A stretch of 64,000 nt of DNA from JAHRAW01 sp965203265 (lineage in GTDB: Bacteria; Pseudomonadota; Gammaproteobacteria; Arenicellales; Poriferihabitantaceae). The notes under the pieces are model-generated. The model was not told the DNA's origin, searched no databases, and saw only the letters and a program-made list of their open reading frames with translations. Location of the stretch: the NCBI GenBank assembly GCA_965203265.1, contig CBDBBV010000002.1, forward strand, positions 930,001 through 994,000, given 5' to 3'. Below, piece after piece: positions 19,808-32,296 of this stretch (positions are counted from its first letter, which is position 1; every line of letters starts with the position of its first letter). The position numbers and the translations under genes are program-made.

Positions 19808-20951
19808 GCGAGCTCACCAGCCAAAGGGCGGCGACTGCCGCGCAGAACCAATACACGCTATCGGCGCCGAAACGACCGCTGAGCCAACCGGCGGCCAAGC
19901 CGCCGACGAACATGCCGAGGAATTGGAAGCTGTTGTACACGCCGAGCGCGGCGCCCTTGCCGCTGGCCGGCGCCAGACGCGACACCAGCGACGGCAACAT
20001 CGCCTCGAGCGAGTTGAAGGCGACGAAGAACAGCCACAGCGCGAACAGCAACGCGCCGATCCCGCCGCCGGCAGCCCACGCCAGCGCCGTGGTGGCCAGC
20101 AACAGCAGCCCTACGGCGCCGTTGAACGCCGAGGCGACGCCGTGGTTGCGCGATCCCAGCAGCACCAGCGGAGCCATGCCGACCACCGACAGCAGCAGCA
20201 CCGGCGCATACAGTTGCCAATGATCCGCCAGCGCTATGCCGCTGTTCGCCTGCAACAACTCCGGCAAGGTTACGAACAGCGCGGTCAGCAACAGGTGCAG
20301 GGAAAACACGCCGAAATTGAGGCGCATCAGCTGGGCATCGGCGAGGACGCCGCCGAGGTGCCGCGTCAACGGCGTGGGGCGGCGAGGCGCGAGCACATCG
20401 GGGTTCGGCACCATGCACCACAACATCCCGATCGCCGCCAATGCCAGCACGGCGCTCAGCCAGAAAATCCCCGCCACCCCGATGACGCTCTGCAACGGCG
20501 GCGCGAGCATCAGCGAGAGTAGGAAGACGCCGCCGATGCTTACGCCGATCACGGCCATCGCCTTGGTGCGCTGGGTTTCTCTGGTGAGGTCGGCGGTAAG
20601 CGCCAGCAGCGCCGCCGAGATCGCTCCGGCTCCCTGAATCGCCCGCCCGATGATCAGCCCGCCGATGGAGTCCGCCAGCGCGGCGATCACACTGCCGGCG
20701 GCGAATACCAGTAATCCGGCGGTGATGACTAGTTTTCGTCCGAGGCGATCCGAAGCCAGGCCCAGGGGAATTTGGAATAGTCCCTGAGTGAGCCCGTAGA
20801 TGCCGAGGGCGAGGCCGATGAGCAACGGGGTGCTGGCCGGCAGCAGGGAGGCGTGAATGGCCAGCACCGGTAGTAGCATGAACAGGCCGAACATGCGCAG
20901 GGCGACGATTGCGGCGAGAGCCGACACCGCCTTTTTTTCCGGCACATTCAT
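19776..20951 (-). CDS. Major facilitator superfamily transporter (YajR-like)
   Basis: A 391-residue, 12-segment membrane exporter-type protein. The MFS motif in the loop between segments 2 and 3 is clear (LASDRLGRKLVI), and helix 5 carries GAISAALLALTADLTRE, close to the YajR group. Residues 1-390 cover only the MFS core; the C-terminal cytoplasmic domain of YajR is absent. The ATG at 20951 is chosen over a TTG eight codons earlier. It is divergent from uvrA, a frequent neighbour of this family. The substrate is unknown. Confidence 0.85.
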   Translation of the reverse strand: MNVPEKKAVSALAAIVALRMFGLFMLLPVLAIHASLLPASTPLLIGLALGIYGLTQGLFQIPLGLASDRLGRKLVITAGLLVFAAGSVIAALADSIGGLIIGRAIQGAGAISAALLALTADLTRETQRTKAMAVIGVSIGGVFLLSLMLAPPLQSVIGVAGIFWLSAVLALAAIGMLWCMVPNPDVLAPRRPTPLTRHLGGVLADAQLMRLNFGVFSLHLLLTALFVTLPELLQANSGIALADHWQLYAPVLLLSVVGMAPLVLLGSRNHGVASAFNGAVGLLLLATTALAWAAGGGIGALLFALWLFFVAFNSLEAMLPSLVSRLAPASGKGAALGVYNSFQFLGMFVGGLAAGWLSGRFGADSVYWFCAAVAALWLVSSLTAPKFHLSA

Positions 20952-20980
20952 GGCTTGGGCAGGACTGCCGGTCAATTTAT

Positions 20981-21010
20981 TTGTTCAGCCGAGGGGAAGG
21001 CGGTTATAGT
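20981..21010 (+). promoter_or_regulatory. Candidate sigma-70 promoter for uvrA
   Basis: TTGTTC (20981-20986) and TATAGT (21005-21010) are spaced by 18 bases, about 35 bases ahead of the uvrA ATG. I found no convincing CTGT-N8-ACAG LexA operator here, so SOS control is not shown. Confidence 0.5.
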
Positions 21011-21045
21011 ATCAGGTTTGCTGTTCGCATTCGGAAACTGCTCAT

Positions 21046-23910
<2,865 letters not shown>

Positions 23911-23932
23911 TCACCCGGCTCCACTCATAGCA

Positions 23933-23969
23933 AACCGGCTCGCCCCCCTGCACGGGTTGCGAGCCGGTT
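23933..23969. terminator. Hairpin between convergent uvrA and katA
   Basis: An 11-bp perfect inverted repeat (AACCGGCTCGC and its complement) with a 15-base loop lies between the two stop codons. The T-tract after it is weak (CGGTTGTTG). It could serve either direction. Confidence 0.55.
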
Positions 23970-23985
23970 CGGTTGTTGCGCCAAA

Positions 23986-25446
23986 TCAGGCGGCGGCTTT
24001 ACTGCTACCGAGGGCCTCGCGCACGCCCTCGGCGTAGGCCGGATCGGCCGCGGCGAAGTGCGCCATTTGCCGCTCGATGATCTCCTGCGGTACGCCCTGC
24101 ATGGCCTCGGCGATGTTGGCGAACAAGCGTTGCTGTTGCTCGGCACCGAGCAGGCGGAACAGATTGCCGGCTTGGGTGTAGTCGTCGTTGCCGGCGCGGT
24201 GGTCGTAGCGGGCGGCGTCTCCGCTGATCTTCAGCGGCGGCTCGGCATACCCCTCGTCTTGCGCGGGGCCGGCGAAGCTGTTCGGCTCGTAATACGCATC
24301 GGGGTTGCCGTGGCGTTCCGGAAAGAAGCGCATGGGGCCGTCCTTGTGGTAGTGGTGCACCGGGCACTTCGGCGCGTTGACCGGCAGGGCTTCGTAGTGG
24401 GTGCCGAGGCGATAGCGGTGCGCGTCCGCATAGGCGAATATGCGCGCCTGCAACACCTTGTCCGGCGAAAAGCCGATGCCGGGGACGATGTTCGACGGGG
24501 CGAAGGCGGCTTGCTCGATTTCCGCGAAATAGTTTTCCGGATTGCGATTCAGCTCCAACACGCCCACTTGAATCAGCGGATAGTCGCCGTGCGGCCATAT
24601 CTTGGTCAGGTCGAACGGGTTGTAGGGCGTCTTTTCCGCATCCGTTTCCGGCATGATCTGCACCTTCAAATCCCAACTCGGAAAGTCGTCCCGTTCGATC
24701 GCGCCGAACAGGGCTTCCTGATAGGACTCGCGGGTGCGACCGATGACCTCGGCGCTCTGCGCGTTGGTGTAGTGGCGGTGACCCTGACGAGTCTTGAGGT
24801 GGAATTTGACCCAGAAACGCTCGTTGTCGGCGTTGAGCAGGCTGAAGGTGTGCGAGCCGTAGCCGTTCATGAACATGGGCGCCGTGGGGCAGCCGCGATC
24901 CGACATCAGAATCGTAACCTGATGCAGGGATTCCGGCGACAGCGACCAGAAGTCCCACATCGCCGTCGAACTACGCAGATTGCTTTTCGGGTGGCGCTTT
25001 TGCGAGCGGATGAAGTCGGGGAATTTGTAGGGGTCGCGGATGAAAAATACCGGCGTATTGTTGCCCACCAGATCCCAGTTGCCTTCCGGCGTGTAGAACT
25101 TCACCGAAAAACCGCGCACATCGCGCTCCGCATCCGCCGCGCCCAGCTCGCCGGCCACGGTGGAGAATCTCGTCAGCACCTCGCACTCGGCGCCGGGCTG
25201 CAGGCAGGCGGCGCGGGTATATCGGGAAATATCCTCGCTCACGGTGAATTTCCCGTAGGCGCCCCAGCCTTTGGCGTGCACCACCCGTTCGGGTATGCGC
25301 TCGCGGTTCTGGTGGGCGAGTTTCTCGATCAGCTGGTAGTCCTGCAACAGGACGGGGCCGCGCTCACCGGCGCTCAGCGCGTTCTGGTTGTCGGCCACCG
25401 GCGCACCGGCGGTGGTGGTCAGTACCGGGCATTTGCTCTTTGCCAT
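23986..25446 (-). CDS. katA: Monofunctional haem catalase (small-subunit clade)
   Basis: Decomposes hydrogen peroxide in the cytoplasm. The 486 residues match clade-3 catalases. The distal histidine lies in ERVVHAKGWGAYG (about residue 57), the distal asparagine in VGNNTPVFFIRDP, and the proximal haem tyrosine in RIFAYADAHRYRLG (about residue 338). The NADPH-binding histidine/arginine region is also present. A GAGGAG site seven bases before the ATG fixes the start. The 120-base gap to relA on the same strand is AT-richer, as expected for a promoter, but I could not identify an OxyR site with confidence. Confidence 0.97.
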   Translation of the reverse strand: MAKSKCPVLTTTAGAPVADNQNALSAGERGPVLLQDYQLIEKLAHQNRERIPERVVHAKGWGAYGKFTVSEDISRYTRAACLQPGAECEVLTRFSTVAGELGAADAERDVRGFSVKFYTPEGNWDLVGNNTPVFFIRDPYKFPDFIRSQKRHPKSNLRSSTAMWDFWSLSPESLHQVTILMSDRGCPTAPMFMNGYGSHTFSLLNADNERFWVKFHLKTRQGHRHYTNAQSAEVIGRTRESYQEALFGAIERDDFPSWDLKVQIMPETDAEKTPYNPFDLTKIWPHGDYPLIQVGVLELNRNPENYFAEIEQAAFAPSNIVPGIGFSPDKVLQARIFAYADAHRYRLGTHYEALPVNAPKCPVHHYHKDGPMRFFPERHGNPDAYYEPNSFAGPAQDEGYAEPPLKISGDAARYDHRAGNDDYTQAGNLFRLLGAEQQQRLFANIAEAMQGVPQEIIERQMAHFAAADPAYAEGVREALGSSKAAA

Positions 25447-25565
25447 GATGCTACTCCTCGACGGAATCCGCCGTGATTGGTTAATCGAAACCCGATGCTA
25501 GAGCGGTATTATCGAAAAGTAAAACTAATTGTAACTATGCGATCGATATATTCCAGTTATCGGAA

Positions 25566-27704
25566 TTATCGGAATTCCCCACCACCGGCTCGCCGCACGC
25601 GCAACACATCCGGTATGCGCGCCAACCGCCGCATGATTCGGCTGAGTCGATTCAGGTCGGATATTTCCAGCCGCAGCAGAATATCCGCGCCATGCTCGTC
25701 ATCGGCTTGCCGATTCAACTTGATCACCACGATGTTTTCGTCCTTGAGCAATTGGGTGATCTCGCTCAACAATCCGGCGCGCTGATAGGCCGAAATGCGA
25801 ATCTCCACCGGATAGGCCCCCGCCTCCGACTCGCTCCACTGCACCTCCACCAAACGGCTGCGACGCAGTTCGTCCAGATTGCGCATGTTGCCGCAGTTGC
25901 GCCGGTGAATGCTCACGCCGTGGCCGGTGGTGATGAAGCCGACGATGTCGTCGCCGGGAACCGGGCGGCAGCAGTTGGCTATGCGTGTCAGCAAATTGCC
26001 CACGCCGTGCACGCGCAGATTGCCGGGGCGCCCGAATTCCCGCCGCCGATGGGGTTTCGCCGACAGCCCCGTCGGCGCATCGGCGGCACGGCGAAACGGC
26101 GCCAGCGCCTTGGACAGCTTGAAGTCGTTGGCGCCCAGCGCCGCCAGCATGTCGTCGGTCTTGTGGAAATGGGTGTGGCGGGCGATGGTGTCGTAGCTCA
26201 GATCGGTCATGCCGAGACGAGACAGTTCGCGTTCGAGCATGGCGCGGCCGTCGGCGAGATGTTGGTCGTAGTCGGCGCGCTTGAACCATTGGGCGATGCG
26301 GTTGCGAGCGCGGCGGGTGCGCACTTGGCCGAGGTCGTGGCGCAGCCAGTCGCGGCTCGGACTGCCGCCCTTCATGGTCTGGATATGCACCTGATCGCCG
26401 GTTTGCAGCGGATGGCCGAGGGGCACCATCTTGCCGTTGACCCGCGCCCCGCGAGTGCAATGCCCCACTTCCGTATGGATGGCGTAGGCGAAATCGATGG
26501 GAGTCGCGCCCGCGGGCAGGTCGATCACCGTGCCCTTGGGGGTGAACGCATACACCCGCTCGGCGGCCAGCGGCTCGCCGTGCCGCTCGCTCGGCAGCGG
26601 CAAGGTCTCCTTCCATTGCAGCAATTGCCGCAGCCGCGCCAGTTTGTGGTCGATGCCCTCGTCCGCCTGCACATTCTCCTTGTAGCGCCAATGGGCGGCA
26701 ACTCCGAATTCACTCTGCCGGTGCATCTCGCGGGTTCTGATCTGCACCTCCACCGCCTGCTGCCGCGGCCCGAGAATCACGCTGTGCAGGGAGCGATAAC
26801 CGTTTTCCTTGGGGGTGGCGATATAGTCGTCGAACTCCCCCGGCAACGGCTGCCAGTTGGCGTGCACCACCGCCAGCGCCGCATAGCAGTCCGCCTCGTC
26901 GTCCACCAGAATGCGCACGGCGCGCACATCCCGCAGATTGTCGAACGCCAAGCCCTTGTGTCGCATCTTCCTCCAGATGCTGTACAGGTGCTTCGGCCGA
27001 CCCTGCACCTCGGCGACGATGGCCGCCTGCTCGATGGCGTGCTGTACGATCTCGATGAATTCGCCGATGTACTGCTCCCGATTGATGCGCTTTTCGTCCA
27101 GCATCTGCGCCAACTCTCGATAGTCCTGCGGCGCCAGACAACGCAGCGCGTAATCCTCCATGCGCCACTTGAGCTGGCGCACGCCGAGGCGGTTGGCCAA
27201 CGGCGCGTACACCTCCAGAGTCAGGCGTCCGAGGGGTTCGCGCACGGCGCGGTCGGCCTCCTTGCTGCGCTGCAACAGGGACAGATGGCGCGCCAATTCG
27301 ATCAACACCACGCGCACATCATCGACCATCGCGATCAACATTTTCCGCAGGTTTTCCTCGTTGACGCGGGGATTGGCGAATTCGTCCCGGGATTGAGACA
27401 AGGCGGAGAGTTGCCGCATGCGCGCCGCGCCGTGCAGCAGCTCCATGGTGGATTTGCCGAAGCGCGCGGCCAGCAGCCCCCGTTCCTTTGCGCTGAGAGG
27501 CAACAGCGGTTGCAACAACGCCGCCAACAGGCCGCGATCATCCATCCCCAAAGGCCGAAGAATTTCCACCGTTTCCATGCCCGCGCGCAACGCCTCTTCG
27601 GCGTCTTCGCGGCAATGGGAAATCACCCAGCAGGCGGCCGCCGCGAGATCGTCGTCGGCGAGAGCAATATCACCGGCTGATTCGCCGGCCTGATGTTGTG
27701 GCAT
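25566..27704 (-). CDS. relA: (p)ppGpp synthetase RelA
   Basis: The ribosome-associated alarmone synthetase of the stringent response. The 712-residue product has a pseudo-hydrolase N-terminal domain in which the HD residues of SpoT-type enzymes are replaced (GLLAALLQPLLPLS instead of an HDVVED-like motif). That argues for RelA rather than SpoT. The synthetase domain follows (RPKHLYSIWRKM...FDNLRDVRAVRI, ENGYRSLHSV), then TGS (VYAFTPKGTVIDLPAGATPIDFAY), a zinc-finger-like NCCRPVPGDDIVGFIT region and a C-terminal ACT domain. The ATG at 27704 is preferred over a TTG twelve codons earlier. A TATAAT box lies upstream inside xerD. dksA, the ppGpp partner, lies at 42.4 kb. Confidence 0.95.
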   Translation of the reverse strand: MPQHQAGESAGDIALADDDLAAAACWVISHCREDAEEALRAGMETVEILRPLGMDDRGLLAALLQPLLPLSAKERGLLAARFGKSTMELLHGAARMRQLSALSQSRDEFANPRVNEENLRKMLIAMVDDVRVVLIELARHLSLLQRSKEADRAVREPLGRLTLEVYAPLANRLGVRQLKWRMEDYALRCLAPQDYRELAQMLDEKRINREQYIGEFIEIVQHAIEQAAIVAEVQGRPKHLYSIWRKMRHKGLAFDNLRDVRAVRILVDDEADCYAALAVVHANWQPLPGEFDDYIATPKENGYRSLHSVILGPRQQAVEVQIRTREMHRQSEFGVAAHWRYKENVQADEGIDHKLARLRQLLQWKETLPLPSERHGEPLAAERVYAFTPKGTVIDLPAGATPIDFAYAIHTEVGHCTRGARVNGKMVPLGHPLQTGDQVHIQTMKGGSPSRDWLRHDLGQVRTRRARNRIAQWFKRADYDQHLADGRAMLERELSRLGMTDLSYDTIARHTHFHKTDDMLAALGANDFKLSKALAPFRRAADAPTGLSAKPHRRREFGRPGNLRVHGVGNLLTRIANCCRPVPGDDIVGFITTGHGVSIHRRNCGNMRNLDELRRSRLVEVQWSESEAGAYPVEIRISAYQRAGLLSEITQLLKDENIVVIKLNRQADDEHGADILLRLEISDLNRLSRIMRRLARIPDVLRVRRAGGGEFR

Positions 27705-27748
27705 GTCGAAAATCCGGACGAGTCGGCGAAGCGGACGCAACGGACGCG

Positions 27749-27754
27749 ATTATA
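27749..27754 (-). promoter_or_regulatory. Consensus -10 box for relA
   Basis: A perfect TATAAT on the minus strand lies 44 bases ahead of the relA ATG, in the spacer just after the xerD stop. The matching -35 region, inside xerD, is weak. Confidence 0.45.
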
Positions 27755-27762
27755 GCGTAGCG

Positions 27763-28686
27763 CTATCCGCGCGGATGATGCTGCCGATGCAGGGACTTCA
27801 ATCGCGCCGTGGCTACATGGGTATAGATCTGCGTGGTGGACAAACTGGCGTGCCCCAACAGCATCTGCACGCTACGCAGGTCGGCGCCATGGTTGAGCAG
27901 GTGGGTGGCGAAGGCGTGGCGCAGGGTGTGCGGCGACAAGGACTCGATGACACCAGCGCGTGCCGCATGGCAACGGATGTTGCGCCAGAACGCCTGCCGA
28001 GTCAGCCCCCTACCCCGCCGAGTTACGAACACCGCCGCGCTCTGCCGCCCGCGTAGCAGGTCGGCGCGAGACTCCGACAGATAACTCTGTAGCCACTCCA
28101 CCGCCGGTTCGCCCAACGGCACCAACCGCTCCTTGCTGCCCTTGCCGATAACGCAACACACGCCGGCGACCAGATCGACCTGATCCAGTCGCAAGGACAC
28201 CATCTCGCTCGCGCGCAAACCGGTGGCGTATAGGGTTTCGAGCATGGCGCGATCGCGCAGGCCCAGAGCGGTGGTGGTATCGGGCGCCGCGATTAGGTGT
28301 TCCACCTCCTCTTCCGAGAGGATTTTCGGCAGGAATGTGCCTATCGCCGGTGCCACCGCAGTGGCGCTCGGGTCGGCGTCGATCATGCCCTCGGCGAGTG
28401 CATAGTGGTAGAACCGCTTGAGTGTAGACAGGGTGCGCGCCGCGGTGCGTCTGGCGCGTATCGCGGTGGAGTCGCTGAGATACTGTTGCACCAGCGGCGC
28501 ATTCGCGGTGATCAAGGTGCGCTTCCGGCGATTCAGCCAATCTATGAATTTTCGCAGGTCGCTTCGATACGCCACCAGCGTGTTGTCGCTCAGCCCCGAT
28601 TGCAGCCACAGTGCATCGAGAAAGCGATCGACCAGCTTGTGATCGTCGCCGGTACTGCCCGTGCCCGCGCGCGCTTTAGTCGGCAT
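27763..28686 (-). CDS. xerD: Tyrosine recombinase XerD
   Basis: A 307-residue site-specific recombinase for chromosome dimer resolution at dif. The N-terminal SAM-like core-binding domain covers about 15-100. The catalytic set is complete: Arg in TGLRASEM, Lys in GKGSKER, His-x-x-Arg in HTLRHAFATHLL, His in LGHASLSTTQIY, and the nucleophile Tyr in QIYTHV. The frame stays open upstream as a shadow of the TPR gene; the ATG at 28686 is chosen because it overlaps that gene's stop by 11 bases and gives the family length. XerC is the close alternative, but the motif wording fits XerD better. Confidence 0.92.
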   Translation of the reverse strand: MPTKARAGTGSTGDDHKLVDRFLDALWLQSGLSDNTLVAYRSDLRKFIDWLNRRKRTLITANAPLVQQYLSDSTAIRARRTAARTLSTLKRFYHYALAEGMIDADPSATAVAPAIGTFLPKILSEEEVEHLIAAPDTTTALGLRDRAMLETLYATGLRASEMVSLRLDQVDLVAGVCCVIGKGSKERLVPLGEPAVEWLQSYLSESRADLLRGRQSAAVFVTRRGRGLTRQAFWRNIRCHAARAGVIESLSPHTLRHAFATHLLNHGADLRSVQMLLGHASLSTTQIYTHVATARLKSLHRQHHPRG

Positions 28687-30556
28687 GGTTCGACTGCAGT
28701 AGCCACAGCCGCTGCAATTTTTGCCGCAGCGTACTGCGACGAACTTCGGAGTCGGCGCGCGCGAGCAAGTCCTCGAACAGCGCTTTGGCGTCATCGAACA
28801 ATCCGGCCGCCGACAACGCCTCCGCCGCGCGAAACCGCGCCGCCTCCCCCCAGCGATCGAAACCGTCCGCCTGTTGCAACGCGGAGTGCAGGAACAGGTC
28901 GGCAGCCAGATCGTATTGCCCGCTGCCGTGGTAGGACTCGGCCAGCCAGTAGGCGATTTCCCGGTGGTACTTGTCGGTTTCGCCGCCCGCCGCAATGCGC
29001 GCCTCGACCTTGTGCAACAAAGCCAGCGCCAGATCATGTTGCGCCACGGTTTGCAGGTCGAAGATCGGCTGCAGCACGGCATCGATCTGCTCTGGCGCGA
29101 GGCGGTTGAAGGCGGCCAGCCACTCGTCCAATTTGGCGGCGCCGGTTCGATGGCGTCCGGCGAATATGTCGATTCTAGCGGCCTGCAACAGCCAATCCGT
29201 GCGCGCCACCCCGGCGGGCAGTTGCGACAAATTGGCGTTGGCGTCGGCGGCCAGTCGGTAATCGCCGTTCGCCAGCGCGTGCGCCGACAGGCGCAATCCG
29301 GTTTCGCCGCCGAGGGACAATTCGCCCAATCCGACCTGAGCCGCATCGCCGAACAAACGTTCGATCAGGGCGGTGCGCCGAGTGTCGATGAGGATGTTGA
29401 CATAGCCGTCAATCGCCTCCTGACGAACCTGCGAATCGCCCGCGGCGGCGGCGAGATGGGCGAACAGGGATTTGCGCGCCACCGTGGATTTCGCCGGAAT
29501 CCGCCGAGCATGTTCGAGCCAACGGCGCTCCTCACCGACCAGCAAGCCGGCACGGTTGCCCTGCTCGCGGGCGATGGCGGTGTACACATCGAGCAAGTCG
29601 CGCGCGGTGAATTGTGGATAGACCCGGCGCGAAGCGGGATCGTGCGGGGTTGGCGTCAGCAGATAGTCCTCGAACACATCCACCAGCGGATAGAGTTTGC
29701 CCGCCTCAATGTTCGCTTGGGCGATCACCGCCAGAATTTCCCGCTCCATCCCCTTCCCTTGCGGCGAAGTCAGCAGGTCGAGGGCGTGATCGACGGCGCG
29801 ATCCGGCGTCAAACTGCGATTGTGCAGACGGGCGTACAGCCGCAGCAGGCGCGCCTCGGGCTGAACCAGCGGAGCGAGCAGGTTGACCGCGCCGTCCGCA
29901 TCGCCCGATTGCAACAGCACTTCGGCGCCCAGTAGCCAATCCTCTTCCCACGTGCCGTAGTCCCGGCGAAATCTCGCCAGCGCGATGCGGGCTTCTTCAA
30001 TCAGGTTGTCGGCGAGATAGGCCGAGATCATGGATTGCCTGAGCTGTCGTCGGTAGGTTTCCGGCGCCGCCGGCAGTTGTTGTCGAATCAGATGACGCGC
30101 CGCCTCGCCTCGTCTCAGCGCGATCAGGGCTTCGATCGCCTGCAGCGCCGCTTGCCGACGAATCGGCGGCGGGAAGGATGGCGGCACGCGACGGGTACGT
30201 TCATATAGCGCCTGCCACGCGCCCTGCACGCGATACAGCGCCCACAACTGCCGCTCCCACTGCCGCCACTGCGCGGTGGGTTGTAGCGCGGGCGCGCGAG
30301 TTTCCAGTATTTCCCGCGCGAGGCCGAGTACATTGGCGCGAATGAGATTGCGCACGCGCGCCAAGTCCGCCGCCGATTGCGATTCGCCCTCGCCGAACTG
30401 CCGCGGCTGGGCGTGGCAGATGCCGACAACGCCAAAAACGCCGACCGCGCCGCAAGCGCCGAGGAGCGCAATCGAACAATACAGGAAACGAGCCAAACGG
30501 CTCGGAGAAACCAAGGCCTTCGCGGGATTGACGAACACGCGACCGGCTCGATTCAC
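28676..30556 (-). CDS. Exported TPR-like repeat protein of unknown function
   Basis: A 626-residue protein rich in alanine-leucine helical pairs, consistent with tetratricopeptide or similar solenoid repeats from about residue 55 to the end. The N-terminus has a hydrophobic stretch ending CHAQP, which fits a Sec signal peptide of about 49 residues with cleavage after CHA. The GTG start directly abuts the rplS stop (TAG then GTG), so it is translationally linked to the ribosomal operon, and its own end overlaps xerD. Repeat elements such as LVQPEARLLRLYARLHNRSL and AESYHGSGQYDLAADLFLHS suggest a scaffold for periplasmic assembly. No specific role is recognisable. Confidence 0.7.
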   Translation of the reverse strand: MNRAGRVFVNPAKALVSPSRLARFLYCSIALLGACGAVGVFGVVGICHAQPRQFGEGESQSAADLARVRNLIRANVLGLAREILETRAPALQPTAQWRQWERQLWALYRVQGAWQALYERTRRVPPSFPPPIRRQAALQAIEALIALRRGEAARHLIRQQLPAAPETYRRQLRQSMISAYLADNLIEEARIALARFRRDYGTWEEDWLLGAEVLLQSGDADGAVNLLAPLVQPEARLLRLYARLHNRSLTPDRAVDHALDLLTSPQGKGMEREILAVIAQANIEAGKLYPLVDVFEDYLLTPTPHDPASRRVYPQFTARDLLDVYTAIAREQGNRAGLLVGEERRWLEHARRIPAKSTVARKSLFAHLAAAAGDSQVRQEAIDGYVNILIDTRRTALIERLFGDAAQVGLGELSLGGETGLRLSAHALANGDYRLAADANANLSQLPAGVARTDWLLQAARIDIFAGRHRTGAAKLDEWLAAFNRLAPEQIDAVLQPIFDLQTVAQHDLALALLHKVEARIAAGGETDKYHREIAYWLAESYHGSGQYDLAADLFLHSALQQADGFDRWGEAARFRAAEALSAAGLFDDAKALFEDLLARADSEVRRSTLRQKLQRLWLLQSNHAD

Positions 30557-30907
30557 CTACCCGCCGATCTTTTCCTTGATGCGCGCGGCCTTGCCGGTTC
30601 GTTGGCGCAGATAGTAGAGTTTGGCGCGGCGCACATCCCCCCGACGCACCACCTCGATGGCGGCGATCAATGGGCTGTGAGTCTGGAACACCCGTTCCAC
30701 CCCCTCGCCGCCGGTGATTTTGCGCACCGTGAAGGACGAATTCAGCCCGCGATTTTTCTTCGCCAGCACCATGCCCTGATACGCCTGTAGCCGCTCACGA
30801 CTGCCCTCCTTGACCCGCACCTGAACTCGCACGGTGTCTCCCGGGGCGAATTCGGGCAGATTCTCTTTGCACTGCTCGTTTTCGAGTTGCTCGATGATGT
30901 TACTCAT
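30557..30907 (-). CDS. rplS: Ribosomal protein L19
   Basis: A 116-residue 50S protein at the subunit interface. The family block PEFAPGDTVRVQVRVKEGSRERLQAYQG and the C-terminal LYYLRQRTGKAARIKEK are clear. It is last in the rpsP-rimM-trmD-rplS operon; its start overlaps the trmD stop by eight bases. The TPR gene follows immediately. Confidence 0.98.
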   Translation of the reverse strand: MSNIIEQLENEQCKENLPEFAPGDTVRVQVRVKEGSRERLQAYQGMVLAKKNRGLNSSFTVRKITGGEGVERVFQTHSPLIAAIEVVRRGDVRRAKLYYLRQRTGKAARIKEKIGG

Positions 30908-31673
30908 GGTCTTGCTCCCATTGGTACGCTTTCAACAAATCGGTCTGTTCCCGGCTCAGCTCGCGCCCAGCGAGCAGGTCGGGGCGGCGCTGGTCGGTTC
31001 GGCCGAGCGCCTGCATGGTGCGCCAACGCCGTATCGCCGCGTGATCGCCGCTCATCAGGACGCTCGGCACGGCGCGCCCCTCGAAAATTTCCGGGCGGGT
31101 GTAATGCGGGCAATCCAGCAACGGTTTCGGTTGCGAACCCGAATCCGAATCGGAATCCGAGAAGGAATCCTGCCGCGCCGATTGCTCGTTGCCGAGCACG
31201 CCGGGCAACAATCTCGCCATACCCTCGATCAACACCATCGCCGCCAGTTCACCACCCGCCAGCACATAATCGCCGATGGATATTTCCCGCTGCACCCGAC
31301 TTTCCACGATGCGCTGATCGATGCCCTCGTATCGGCCGGCCAGCAATATCAACTCCGGCAAGGCGGCCAATTCCGCCAATATCCGCTGCTCGAGCCGCTC
31401 GCCCTGCGGCGACAGATAGATCACCGGCTGGTCATTTTCCCCTCGAGCTCTGGCCGCGTCTAGGGCCCTGGCCAACGGCTCCGGCTTCATTACCATGCCG
31501 GCGCCGCCGCCGTAGGGTCGGTCGTCCACGCTACGATGGCGATCCTCGGTGAAATCCCGCGGATTCCACAGAGTCAGGGACAATGCGCCCTTGTTCACGG
31601 CCTGCGCGGCAATCCCGTTTTCCGAAACCGCCTCGAACATCCGTGGAAATATCGTTACTACGGAGATGTTCAA
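30900..31673 (-). CDS. trmD: tRNA (guanine37-N1)-methyltransferase
   Basis: Methylates G37 of tRNAs reading CNN codons, preventing frameshifts. The 257 residues carry the trefoil-knot SAM site (LILLAGRYEGIDQRI and ISIGDYVLAGGE) and the DCPHYTRPE signature in the C-terminal domain. The linker between the two domains holds an unusual Ser-Asp repeat (SDSDSDSGSQPKP, about residues 170-182), which the E. coli protein lacks. It is encoded by a run of near-identical hexamers at 31134-31166. It is third in the ribosomal operon. Confidence 0.97.
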   Translation of the reverse strand: MNISVVTIFPRMFEAVSENGIAAQAVNKGALSLTLWNPRDFTEDRHRSVDDRPYGGGAGMVMKPEPLARALDAARARGENDQPVIYLSPQGERLEQRILAELAALPELILLAGRYEGIDQRIVESRVQREISIGDYVLAGGELAAMVLIEGMARLLPGVLGNEQSARQDSFSDSDSDSGSQPKPLLDCPHYTRPEIFEGRAVPSVLMSGDHAAIRRWRTMQALGRTDQRRPDLLAGRELSREQTDLLKAYQWEQDHE

Positions 31674-31698
31674 ACTACCCTACCCCGCCTCGCCTATA

Positions 31699-32250
31699 TT
31701 ATTCGTCCGCATCCCATTCCACCCGCAGGCGCCCGCTGGCGACATCCACCTCGACGATCACATCCGGCGACCACGGCACAAGCACCTCGTCTCCCTCGCC
31801 GCGCGAATTGTGGCCGCGCACCGCCAGCACATCGTTCGCGCCGGTCTCGATGAGATGATCCACCACACCCAATTCGACGCCATCCCGATTGACCACGGAA
31901 AGACCGATCAGGTCGCTCCAGTAGTATTCATCCGGCGGCAGTTGGGCGAGTTGGTTGCGATCGATGGCAATCCACATCCCGCTCAAATCCCCCGCAACCT
32001 CGCGATCATCCACCCCCTCGAGTTTCACCAGCAGTTTGCGCGCCTGTCGTCTGGTGGATGTTACCCGCAACGCGCGCCACTCGGCGGCATCGCTCCGATC
32101 CGCCAACATCCAGCGATCATATTCGAGAATCTGCGCCGCCGGTCGGGTATACGAATATACCTTGAGCCAACCGCGCACGCCATGTTGCCCGATAACCCGT
32201 CCTACGATCACCGGCGGCGGGTTTGCAGTGTGATCTGCGTGGGGGCACAT
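31699..32250 (-). CDS. rimM: Ribosome maturation factor RimM
   Basis: A 30S assembly factor that binds S19 and helps 16S rRNA head maturation. The 183-residue protein has the N-terminal RimM barrel (VIVGRVIGQHGVRGWLKVYSYT) and the C-terminal PRC-barrel half (YYWSDLIGLSVVNRDGVELG). It ends LRVEWDADE. It lies between rpsP and trmD. Confidence 0.97.
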   Translation of the reverse strand: MCPHADHTANPPPVIVGRVIGQHGVRGWLKVYSYTRPAAQILEYDRWMLADRSDAAEWRALRVTSTRRQARKLLVKLEGVDDREVAGDLSGMWIAIDRNQLAQLPPDEYYWSDLIGLSVVNRDGVELGVVDHLIETGANDVLAVRGHNSRGEGDEVLVPWSPDVIVEVDVASGRLRVEWDADE

Positions 32251-32296
32251 AAATCGGCGCTGATGAGACGTCCCGGCCGAGACGCCGCTGGCCGAA

